A stretch of 64,000 bases of DNA from Austropuccinia psidii (Eukaryota; Basidiomycota; Pucciniomycetes; Pucciniales; Sphaerophragmiaceae), in assembly GCA_023105745.1 (NCBI GenBank), contig JALGQZ010000011.1, forward strand, positions 13,416,975 through 13,480,974, read 5' to 3'. Shown piece after piece: positions 9,390-17,646 of this stretch. Positions within the stretch are counted from its first letter, which is position 1, and each line of letters starts with the position of its first letter. The notes under the pieces were generated by a model. That model did not search any database, was not told the DNA's origin, and saw only the letters and a list, made by a program, of their open reading frames with translations. The translations under genes and the position numbers were made by a program.

Positions 9390-10714
9390 TGGCTGGGAAA
9401 TTTGCCTGACGGTTGGGTAAGCTTGTTTTGAGGCCTTTTGAAACAGGACTCAAGACTATGCTTCCCACCACAATAGGTACAAAGACCCTCCTTGATTCTT
9501 CTTTCTTTTTCAGAGTTCATGAGCTTGAAATCTTTATTCAACAAAGAAGAATGGGGCTTGTCCCTCTTCTGAAAATTCTTCTTCTTCTTTTGACTTGAGC
9601 TTGAAGAATTTTGAGGATGAGAAGAACTTGACTTTGAGGCTTCTGGCTTCTTCTCTTGATGATGACCCTTTTCATTTTGCCTCTCATGGTACCTGGTATC
9701 AAGTTCCAGGGTAATGTCCATTAAGTCTTGAAGAGAGTCAATTCTTGAAGGATGGGAGGCCATTTGATCCAAGATCCTGGATGGCAATCCCTTCCTGAAA
9801 TGATGGATGAGAGCTCTTTCACCCCAATCCCCGATTCTTGAGACTAAGCTTCTGAAATCAGCAATGTATAAGGATACATGCCCACCTTCTTTCATTCTTA
9901 AAGAATCCAACTCAGCTTCTGCTTTTCTGACTTCATTCGGGTCACCAAATAAAGTGAAGAGTTGAGATTCAAATAAACGCCAAGAATTGAGAAGGTAATT
10001 TGAATCTTGATTGGTGAGATTGGAAAGATAAGGCTCAATCCATTTTGCAGCCCTGCCAATGAGAAATGAAGTGGCATAAAGGACCTTCTTTCTGTCTTGA
10101 GCGAAGTTTGCCGGATCATTATGAAAAATCAATTGACAAGACTGAATAAAGCTTCTAACTTTGAAGGGCTGAGTCCCATCAAAGCATTCCGGTGCCTTCA
10201 TAGATGGAGTCTTGAAGGCTGGTGGTCTTGATGCTTCAGAGGATGAAGCTGCTTGAAGATTGGCCATAATCTGAGTCATTTGCTGCATGATGGCCAATAA
10301 AGATGGTTCAGACTGATGAGAGACAGGCTGATTAGACTGGGCTAGAGTTGGCCCTCCAGTACCTTGGGATGCCTCCACCGGAGCAGGGACACCTTCAGTA
10401 CCATCAGACTCTTCCTCTTCCACAGAATTCTCCTCCTCCTCTTCACCATCTTCACCTGGACCTTTGAAAATAGTCCTTGAAGTTCCTGGAAATCCGCCAA
10501 CTACTCCTGAAAATGAACATGATCTTCTTGGCCCTCTTCCTTCCTTCCTGGATGGTGCTGCTCCTTCCATGCGGGGTCCTCTATCTAATTGGGCCCTCAG
10601 TTGAGGAACTGCTGGGGTGCCATCTAGAGGAGCTCTTGGAGTTGGAGTGAGAACAGCTTGAGCTCTGGCCTGAGATCTTGTCTGTCTTGCTGGAGGTGAG
10701 TGTTGAACAGGCAT
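9377..10714 (-). CDS. Element B Gag
   Basis: About 445 residues. I start at the ATG giving MPVQHSPPA (10714) because element C has the same start; an upstream in-frame ATG at 10786 is not shared. The N-terminal part is basic and Pro/Gly-rich, followed by a Glu-rich acidic stretch. A capsid region of retrotransposon gag type follows (APECFDGTQPFKVRSFIQ... and LFGDPNEVRKAEAELDSL). The C-terminal part is basic and Ser-rich with one zinc knuckle, CTYCGGKHSLESC, a C-x2-C-x3-H-x4-C variant one residue shorter than usual. Gag would form the particle that packages element RNA. It ends at 9377; about the last two codons carry the slippery site into pol. Confidence 0.93.
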   Translation of the reverse strand: MPVQHSPPARQTRSQARAQAVLTPTPRAPLDGTPAVPQLRAQLDRGPRMEGAAPSRKEGRGPRRSCSFSGVVGGFPGTSRTIFKGPGEDGEEEEENSVEEEESDGTEGVPAPVEASQGTGGPTLAQSNQPVSHQSEPSLLAIMQQMTQIMANLQAASSSEASRPPAFKTPSMKAPECFDGTQPFKVRSFIQSCQLIFHNDPANFAQDRKKVLYATSFLIGRAAKWIEPYLSNLTNQDSNYLLNSWRLFESQLFTLFGDPNEVRKAEAELDSLRMKEGGHVSLYIADFRSLVSRIGDWGERALIHHFRKGLPSRILDQMASHPSRIDSLQDLMDITLELDTRYHERQNEKGHHQEKKPEASKSSSSHPQNSSSSSQKKKKNFQKRDKPHSSLLNKDFKLMNSEKERRIKEGLCTYCGGKHSLESCFKRPQNKLTQPSGKFPSQGKA

Positions 10715-11470
10715 GATATCAGGAACAAAATGAAATAATGAATTAAAAATCAAAATTTGCTTGAAGTGAAAAGAGTCAACAATCAAATCTTGAGGAAAAT
10801 CAATGAATAAAAGTGAGAATCTTCAAGTACGTCAATAAATCAAAATAAAATGAAGTCTTGAAGTCAAATCAAATCAATGTCTTGAAGTAAATCAATGAAT
10901 CAAGGTCAAATGAGATCTTCAAGTCAATAGTTCAATCAATCAAATCAATCAAAATCAAAATCTTGCAAAATCAATCAATCAAATGAAAATCTTGAAGAAA
11001 AGTCAATTTATGTCAAAATTCTTGATGTGAAAAATCAGCAAAATCAATGAAATCTTCAGGCCAATCAATTTTCTTGAGGTCAAAAATCAAATATGTCAAA
11101 TCAATCAATCAATCAAAATCAAGTGAATTATTCTTTAAAAACCAAAATTCTTGAAGAATGAATCAATTATGAATCTTGATGTGAATAACGTGTCTGAATA
11201 TCTTGATGAAAAATTTGAAAATCAAAGAAAATAAAGATGACGCCTGAATTATGAATGAGAATGAAAATTTGATGATTTGAAAAGATTTTTAAAAGAATAA
11301 CAAAAATAAAAATGGGTCAGCTTTCAATTTTCAAAATGAAGAATGAGTGAAAGAAAATTGAGAGGTGACGATGAATCATTAAGTTCATAAGCGTGAAAGA
11401 ATCATAATTTCGATGAAATGAGTGAATGAAATTATAAAGAAAGAATGAACAGAATGAAAAAGAAATTATG
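10715..11470 (-). other. Leader of element B, non-coding
   Basis: About 750 bp of low-complexity sequence rich in TTGATTGATT-type units on the sense strand (AATCAATCAA on plus), between primer site and gag. No protein-like frame. Element C has a similar leader (44327-45068). It presumably holds packaging and translation-start signals, which I cannot delimit. Confidence 0.7.
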
Positions 11471-11483
11471 AGTTAATTAATAT
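11471..11483 (-). promoter_or_regulatory. Primer-binding site of element B, probably self-primed
   Basis: Two bases inside the 5' LTR the sense strand reads ATATTAATTAACT. It has no TGG start and so does not look like the complement of a tRNA 3' end. It is a perfect 13-base complement to AGTTAATTAATAT within the LTR (11857-11869, sense strand). This is the arrangement of Tf1-type elements, in which the folded 5' end of the mRNA primes reverse transcription. Confidence 0.65.
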
Positions 11484-11856
11484 AATGTCACAGGGGCTCT
11501 TGGACAGAAATACAAGAGTGGCCTGGCACTCAGCAATCAGGGAACTCACTTGGAAGACTCCAAAGAATAAAGAAATAAAAATAATAAGAATGAATTCCTC
11601 TAAAAGATATGCAGGTACAAGATGAGATGCAAAAGAGGAAGGGGAAGCCAAATGGCCAAAGAGCCAACCAAGTAAGTCCTTAATCACTGTTTCAACCTGC
11701 CAAAAATGAATAATGGAATTAGTAAGGATATGACCACCAAATATCCATTGACAGGCGAAGAAAGAGAAAGAGAAAGGTGCTAAATGACTGACTTAATAAT
11801 ATCAGTATTTGCTTAACTAACGTGAAAAGAAAATAGAGATAAAATAAAATCAAACC

Positions 11857-11869
11857 ATATTAATTAACT
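11857..11869 (-). promoter_or_regulatory. Predicted 5' end of element B RNA, complementary to its primer site
   Basis: The sense sequence AGTTAATTAATAT pairs perfectly with the primer site at 11471-11483. In self-priming elements this stretch is the very 5' end of the transcript. The TTAATTAA core is itself palindromic, so only the outer bases are informative. Confidence 0.55.
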
Positions 11870-12602
11870 GGGGAAAACCCCCCAGGGTGGAAAGGGTAGC
11901 CGGTATATGTGAAAAGTTGGGAGCTTGAGTTCTTCAGGCTGAAAACTGATCTGTATTGATCCTTGAGGCTGTATTGATTCTTTTGGGAATTGATACAGCT
12001 GGCTAATATTGAAATTGAATTGGGTTGAATGAATTTCCCATGATTGAAAATGAAATACAGGTCTTGATGGATCCAGACTGTATTGAAATGAATATGGTTG
12101 CCAAGATGGATTGAGTGGAGCTTTGACACTTGACAACTTCTTTTTGGCATTGCCTCTTGAATACACTTGAGAATGAATTGAAAGTATTCCCTTGGAATGA
12201 ATACTTGGAGTGAGAATAACCAATGACTGCTTGATGGCGTCATTGGTCTTTGACGCTGAAACACTTGCTCTTGAGCCTTGATGATTCCTCTGAATGGTTG
12301 GGTGCCTTGATGACGTGATGAGATGTTGGAATGTTGAAATGAACATTTGATATTGCCACCATTGAATTGCTGTTGAAAAATGATGCACAATGATATATAA
12401 CATCATTTATGGCATATTGGTTGATTGGCAAGAAGATTACGTCCAAAGGTCTTGAGATGGAAAGGCAGAGGGAAAAGGATGGATGTAATGGCTTCAGAGC
12501 TTGGAATGGTGTTTCTGGGCCTTTTGGGGTTTTTGGCCAATTTTGGGTTCTGAGCCAAAAACTGGCCCAAAAGGCGGGAAAGTGTCTTTTGGACACTTTG
12601 CG

Positions 12603-12850
12603 TCAAAGTGCGCAAAAATGCGCAAAATGCGCAAAAGTGCGCAAATGCGCAAAGTGCGCAAAAATGCGCAAAATGCGCAAAAGTGCGCAAATATGCGCAA
12701 ATGCGCAAAGTGCGCAAAAAGTGCAAAATGCGCAAAAGTGCGCAAAATGCGCAAAAAGTGCGCAAATGCGCAAAAAGTGCGCAAATGCGCAAAAGTGCGC
12801 AAAATGCGCAAAAAATGCGCAAATGCGCAAAAATGCGCAAATGCGCATTA
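12603..12850. repeat. GCGCA-type minisatellite in the 5' LTR of B
   Basis: Same array as 4345-4575, about two units longer. It is unusually CpG-rich for this AT-rich window. Confidence 0.9.
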
Positions 12851-12853
12851 TGA

Positions 12854-12884
12854 GCCCAAATGGCCAAAAAACAGCCATTTGGGC
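12854..12884. repeat. 11-bp inverted repeat (hairpin) in the 5' LTR of B
   Basis: Identical to the hairpin at 4577-4607: arms GCCCAAATGGC and GCCATTTGGGC around a 9-base loop, adjoining the minisatellite in U3. Confidence 0.75.
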
Positions 12885-13129
12885 CATTTCCCCTGGTTTT
12901 GAGGGAAATGACCAGAAATACCCATTTGGCCATAAATTGCCGCTATGGGTGCTGGATTGAGGTGAAGGGCCATGGAGGCCCCAAAACACAAATGGCCATA
13001 AATGGTCCATGAGCTGATGACGTGGCCATATTGGCCACTGGTGATGGATATGGCCAATTGGCCATAAAAGGGCTGTGGCTTGATATGCCATATGGGGATC
13101 CAAGGAAGTGAATTGCCATGGTTGTGACA

Positions 13130-13134
13130 GCCAG
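13130..13134. repeat. Right target-site duplication of element B (GCCAG)
   Basis: Perfect copy of 3223-3227, directly after the LTR end TGTGACA. Confidence 0.95.
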
Positions 13135-14207
13135 TTTTGTATCTTGTTTATCTTCTGTTTTGAAATCTTTCTTCCTCCTAAAGACACAACATGCCCCACA
13201 ATATCAAGTGCTGGAACACAACATGCAAATTTTGATCCTGAAACTGTGAGTCCTGCCTCTTCTATCCTGAAAAGTATTCTTTCTAATGTTACTGAATATT
13301 CCCAAACAAATCTTCTTATGAGTGGATTCTCCTTCAATTTTTCGTGCTGATACATTGATCTGGGTCCTTTAATTCCTCCATCATCTATAAATATTCCAAG
13401 GTGCTCTGGTATTTCCTCCTGAAGTATCCAATTCATTTGTGCTTGATAAACTGCCACAGAGTTTGTTGCTCCTTGAGGTAGTCTTGTAAGCTGAAGTCTT
13501 CCAAGTGGCGTTTCAAATGTTGTAAGTGGTCTTGTAGTAATATCCAATTCTCTTTCATCATATCCTCCCATAATATCTCCCAATCCATAACATGCTCTTC
13601 CTGAAAATGATCCTACAAACTCATCAACATTTGGTGGCAATCCTGCATCTTTGATTGTTACTTTATTGAGGTCTTGAAGATCATGAACTATTCTAAGTTT
13701 TCCATTGGGCTTTGCCACACAAAATACTGGGCTGTTATAGCTTGATGTTGATTGTTCATAGAGTCCTGTACGTATTCTTTCTCTGACTAGTTCAATAAAT
13801 TGAGGTAAAATTGATTTTGGTATTGGTATTGGTTTCTTTTGCCATGGTTCATGTGGTATAACTGGTATTTGATAAGGTTTTCCATAAGAATGTTTTAGTA
13901 CACCTCTTTCTTCTTCACAAAATGCTATAGCCTTTTGCCTTAGTAATATAACATTCTTCAATAAATTAATCTCTTCTTCTGATAACCATCCAGATGGTCC
14001 AAAGTTTATCATTGAAATTCTTTCTTCTGTAACTTTTGATGTTTCAAAAAATGGAGGTGGGTTAGGTGATAGGGGTGTTTCATATGGATCTCTTGATAAT
14101 TCAGGTCTTCCCAAAGGTGGATTCAGATCTTGAGGCATAGCTTCATTGACTGGTCTAACCTTCTTGAGTAATGACTTATATTTTGCAGCATTGGCTTGAG
14201 CTTCCAT
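13130..14207 (-). pseudogene. Element A reverse transcriptase, 3'-cut by element B
   Basis: The frame starts MEAQANAAKY and holds a Ty3-type RT: YEQSTSSYNSPVFCVAKPNG, LRIVHDLQDLN, LTRLPQGATNS, and the catalytic motif FIDDGGIKGP near residue 272. FIDD followed by G-x-KGP differs from the usual YLDD-ILVFS and resembles a basidiomycete Ty3 clade I remember having FIDDVGVKGP. Coding ends where the GCCAG target and B's LTR begin; the ORF running on into B's minisatellite is accidental. The reading frame continues at 3227 after removal of B. An upstream splice or fusion to the earlier ORFs is possible, as the frame stays open for some codons above the ATG. Confidence 0.85.
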
Positions 14208-14238
14208 GATTATTAGTCTGGTTTTAAAGCATAAATTG

Positions 14239-14240
<2 letters not shown>

Positions 14241-14272
<32 letters not shown>
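14241..14272. repeat. (TA)n microsatellite
   Basis: About 16 TA units just upstream (sense strand) of element A's RT frame. Confidence 0.9.
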
Positions 14273-14276
<4 letters not shown>

Positions 14277-14600
14277 ATAATAATTTTTTTTTGGTTGAAA
14301 TAAAAACAGTCTTTTCAGTTCTTTCTTTTCCTTTTATTCATAATTGTATTTGAGTTGTAGTTTTAAGTCATGCAAGAACTTTACCTCTAGGTGGATAAAA
14401 CCCAGTATATTAGGTATACCAAATCCTGCAGTTTAATGTCATACAAGGACATTTGTGAATGCTAGTCCTGAGTTTACTGTTTTACTTGAGGCTTTCATTA
14501 TTCTATTGTTCATTTTTGTTTTACTCTTGATATCTTCTCTTTTCTTTTTATTTTCTTGATTCCTTGATTTTACTTGTATCTTCAGCCCTCTGGTGTGCTA

Positions 14601-14940
14601 CTCCTGTAGTTTGAGTCATACAAAGACTAAATTTTAGCCTTCAGGTTGCTACCCTGTAGTTTGAAGTCATACAAGGACTAATTTTAGTCTTAAGGTTGCT
14701 ACCCTGTAGTTTAAAGTCATACAAGGACTAATTTTAGCCTTAAGGTTGCTACCCTGTAGTTTAAAGTCATACAAGGACTAATTTTAGCCTTCAGGTTGCT
14801 ACCCTGTAGTTTAAAGTCATACAAAGACTAATTTTAGCCTTCAGGTTTCTACCCTGTAGTTTAAAGTCATACAAGGACTAATTTTACCCTTCAGGTTGCT
14901 ACCCTGTAGTTTAAAGTCATACAAAGACTAATTTTAGGCT
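14601..14940. repeat. 50-bp tandem repeat inside element A
   Basis: 'accctgtagt' recurs at 14651, 14701, 14751, 14801, 14851 and 14901, exactly every 50 bp, with a degenerate unit before them and a distant one near 14420. Units differ at only a few sites. There are no unique spacers, so it is a minisatellite and not a CRISPR array. Confidence 0.92.
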
Positions 14941-15009
14941 TATTTTATTTGGTCTGATCTTTTATCCTTAATTTTAATCAATACTTTTTATTTTATGTAT
15001 CTTTATTAT

Positions 15010-15285
15010 TATAATTTTTTTTTTTATTATTTTATGTTGAAAAAGTTTTGTAATGTTTTTTTTTTTTTTTTTTTTTTTTATGTTGAAAAAAAATTTTTTT
15101 TTTTTTTTATGTTGAAACAATTTTTTTTTTTTTTTAAGTGAAAAATTTTTTTTTTTTTTTTTTTTTTTGTGTTGAGATTTTTTTTTTTGTTGAAAACATT
15201 TTTTTTTTTTTTTTTTTTTTTGTTGAAAAATTTTTTTTTTTTTTTTTTTTTTTTTGTTGAAAAAAATTTTTTTTTTTTTTTTAAG
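15010..15285. repeat. T-tract array with GTTGAAA spacers
   Basis: Eight or so T-runs (10-20 T) separated by GTTGAAA-like spacers. The minus-strand poly-Lys open frame here is an artefact of the repeat. Run lengths may be assembly-sensitive. Confidence 0.85.
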
Positions 15286-15339
15286 AGTGATTAAATTGAT
15301 GAGTGATGTTGAATGAGTTTTCAATTTGAGGAGCAATGG

Positions 15340-15710
15340 TATATTTTGAAATGGTGTAGTGGTTAGTGATTCCGGGTTGCTTTCAACTTTCACCAAGGTC
15401 CTGGGTTCGATTCCTGCCTCTGGCAGCAGTGTCGTCAAACTACAATCATGCTGGCATTATGTTCATCACTCTGTGGGGGGTGCTCTGTACTGATGGCCTA
15501 GTATCTGTTGAGTTATGGTGATCTGTTAGGACTAATTGAATGATATTCTGGCTATGTTTGGGGGGCCCACACCCTCTTTCATATCTATGATTACTGTGTT
15601 CAATTTGAATTTCTGAGGTGGATGTATGGGAGTATGTCGAAGAGTGGCTAAACCAATAGATATTGGGCTAACGTTATCCAGTATACCTCTGTGTGTGATG
15701 TTTTTTTTTT
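15340..15710 (+). mobile_element. SINE-like sequence with a tRNA-like head
   Basis: The plus strand has a pol III A box (TGGTGTAGTGG, 15352-15362) and a perfect B box (GGTTCGATTCC, 15404-15414) at tRNA-like spacing. No acceptor stem forms, so it is not a tRNA gene. About 290 bp of unrelated sequence follows, ending in a run of ten or more T near 15700. A tRNA-derived head with a body and a homopolymer tail is the plan of a SINE. It lies inside element A's non-coding stretch. A tRNA pseudogene is the alternative; I see no target duplication. Confidence 0.45.
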
Positions 15711-16496
15711 GTTAATTGTGCCATAAATTGAAATAATTTTCTGATTGGCTGTGAGCAATAATTTTGATATTCCAGTGTCTTCTTTTACTGTATCTGAATA
15801 CCTTTTCTTGTTTGGTTACTTCTTTTTTCCTATCCAGATACTATTTGCTTGCTTTTTCTGAAGTCACTGACCCAATTATGACCGGCGGTCATAATTTTGA
15901 CATTTGAAATTCTTTGATCTTCCTTTTCTGTATCTGAATGGCCTAGCTTGTTTGGTTGGTCTTTCTTCCCTTTCTTGATATAGTTTTATTGCTTTTATGG
16001 CAAATTATGACCGGCGGTCATAATTTTGACATTTTTAACTTCTTCCATCTTCTTTTTCTATATCTGAAGGGCCTAGCCTGTTTGGTTGATTTTTGTTTCC
16101 TCTTGTTTTCCTTTCCATATTTCATCTCTTCCTGTCTCAAACAACCAAATTATGACTGGCGGTCATAATTTTGATATTTTGAGCTATCTATATCTTCTTT
16201 TGCTGTTTCTTCACACCATCTTCTGATTGTTTTTTTTTAAAAAAAGAGAAATAAAATTAATAAAGGCCTATGGGCCCACACTTCCCCAAACTTGTGCCAT
16301 TTTTTATATGAGGTGGCATAAGAACAGATAACCACCCCTGTTTTTCTTTTTCTTTTTCTTTTATTGAATTGAGATACTTGTACTTTTTTTTTTTTTTTTT
16401 TTAACACTTCCAAATTTGAAATATTGTCCTGAATACTGATACATAACCTGAAAAAAATGTTTTTTTTCTTTTTTTTTTATCTTTTCTTCCTTTTTT
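15711..16496. other. Non-coding stretch of element A with a 130-145-bp repeat
   Basis: Three to four imperfect units share 'tatctgaa..gcctagc.tgtttggtt' followed by a 23-bp palindrome. The rest, to 16496, is T-rich. No protein-like frame on either strand. Confidence 0.7.
15874..16170. repeat. Three 23-bp palindromes, AATTATGACC-GGC-GGTCATAATT
   Basis: Copies at 15874-15896, 16003-16025 and 16148-16170. The first two are perfect 10-bp inverted repeats around GGC; the third has one arm change (C to T). Spacing is 129 and 145 bp. Each is the conserved heart of a larger repeat unit, so the palindrome is better kept than its surroundings. Confidence 0.8.
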
Positions 16497-17180
16497 TTAT
16501 AGTTTGTAAATAATATTCTTCTGAATCCATTGTATAAGCTGTTTCTTGAGTTTTGATATGAATCTTCTTTTTTCTTCTTTAATTTTTTTTACAAATAATT
16601 CTTCCCAGATAAGGCTCCAACAATCCTTATTGATATTATAATTATGTGCCTTAAGACTGATAATTCCAAGTATAAACACCTCTTCCCATAAGACATTCCA
16701 ATTGGCCTTTTCAATTACATAATTTCCACGCTTCCATAAGATTCTTCCTTCTGGTATGTCCAGTAAATCCAGAAACAGTCCTCTTGAGGCTTCCACATCC
16801 CCAAAATATATTTTTCTTCTCCATTCTGAATCTGCTAATGTATCCTCTTCCCAATATGTGTTTCCTAAATTTCCCTTGATACCATCATATGTAAGTAATT
16901 CTAGAAATTCCAGTCTTGAAAGAGAGAATCCTGGAAGCTCTTGCCAATCTTTAGATTCTTGAATATGTTGATGCAGTTCTGGAAAATTGAACAATTCTTC
17001 AAATTCTAAGTATGGAATCCATATCTGAAATAAATCCTCTCCTTCTTCAACAAATGGTGTTTCCCAGTAATTGACTTCTTCTGCATTTCCTACAATTTTG
17101 CAATTTACGTCTGTCCAGCCTTCTTCATTCCAACCAAGATTCCATTCCAATTCATTTTCATGTGTAATTTTGGCATCCAT
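16497..17180 (-). CDS. Element A ORF4: acidic protein with a repeated 'FLELL' domain, function unknown
   Basis: A 227-codon frame starting MDAKITHENE. It is rich in Trp, Glu and Leu and has no known catalytic motif. The stretch ELPGFSLSRLEFLELL...GIKGNLGNTYW matches ELPGSNLTNVDFLELL...GIRGNLRNPYW at the end of ORF3 (17647-19227), and similarity extends about 30 residues upstream. The two are therefore tandem copies of one domain. It lies between protease and RT, where some basidiomycete Ty3 elements carry a domain of unknown function; I cannot say whether it is the same family. The ATG at 17180 is the only clear start, but the frame may be reached by splicing. Confidence 0.6.
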   Translation of the reverse strand: MDAKITHENELEWNLGWNEEGWTDVNCKIVGNAEEVNYWETPFVEEGEDLFQIWIPYLEFEELFNFPELHQHIQESKDWQELPGFSLSRLEFLELLTYDGIKGNLGNTYWEEDTLADSEWRRKIYFGDVEASRGLFLDLLDIPEGRILWKRGNYVIEKANWNVLWEEVFILGIISLKAHNYNINKDCWSLIWEELFVKKIKEEKRRFISKLKKQLIQWIQKNIIYKL

Positions 17181-17492
17181 GACTGTCTAGATCCTTTCTG
17201 AGGTTTGGTGAGATTATTGAGTTTTGAGATAAAAGACTAATTACTCTTTGATAAGGCAGGAGGTCACTGCCACTGAGTGATAAGAGTGTTTAAAAAAGAT
17301 TTTTTTTTATAAGTTAGTTTGAATGATTTGAAATTCCTCTTTGATAAGGCAGGAGGTCACTGCCCTTGATACTAATACAGATATATACAGAATTCTCTTT
17401 TTTTTTGGTGATTTTTTTTATTTTATTTTGCTATTTTTTATATGGTTTTTTTATTTTTTTACTTGGTGATTGAGATTGGATTACTTCAGCTG
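17181..17492. other. Gap between ORF3 and ORF4 with a 28-bp direct repeat
   Basis: A 28-bp sequence (CTCTTTGATAAGGCAGGAGG plus 8 more) occurs at 17244-17271 and 17337-17364, 93 bp apart and identical. T-rich tracts separate them. A short minus-strand frame (17493-17687) continues the coding sense of ORF3 in the next frame, so part of this gap may be decayed coding sequence or an intron. Confidence 0.6.
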
Positions 17493-17646
17493 TTATTGAG
17501 AAATATTCAACCTTCTGTTGTGAATTACTGAAAGACATATGTCCTTCAATATTTCTCCAAATATCTTGTTGCGTTTTTTTCTTTGTGTATTTCCTTTCCA
17601 TTCTGAAACAAAACCTTTGACTTCATGAATAAACATGTACCCAACA

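Larger units (their letters stand above)
3228..13129 (-). mobile_element. Element B: complete chromovirus (Ty3 with chromodomain) nested in element A
   Basis: Two near-identical LTRs (1625 and 1644 bp; termini TGTCACA and TGTGACA) enclose intact gag and pol on the minus strand, and a 5-bp GCCAG duplication flanks the whole. Order in the sense direction is 5' LTR, self-primer site, AT-rich leader, gag, -1 frameshift signal, pol (protease, RT, RNase H, integrase, chromodomain), a 3' region with two related 120-bp modules, purine tract, 3' LTR. LTR differences are few and mostly changes in copy number of a GCGCA-type minisatellite, so insertion was recent. It could be active. Its host gene is the RT/RNase H frame of element A. 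Confidence 0.95.
11486..13129 (-). repeat. 5' LTR of element B
   Basis: 1644 bp, TGTCACA...TGTGACA, near-identical to 3228-4852. If the RNA starts at about 11869, U3 is 13129-11870 and R-U5 is about 384 bp. An ATATAC-like TATA sequence lies about 35-45 bp upstream of that point, near 11905 on the minus strand. Confidence 0.95.

Noticed and set aside
12603..13129. Continuation of A's RT frame into B's LTR
   Set aside because: It reads through the target site into B's LTR; the true continuation is at 3227 after removing B.
14601..14940. Regular 50-bp spacing suggesting a CRISPR array
   Set aside because: The whole 50-bp unit repeats, with no unique spacers, and the DNA is eukaryotic.
14974..15438. 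154-codon poly-Lys frame on the minus strand
   Set aside because: Product of T-runs; no start context or conserved feature.
15340..15440. A functional tRNA gene at the SINE-like site
   Set aside because: A and B boxes are present but the acceptor stem does not pair and the D stem is poor.
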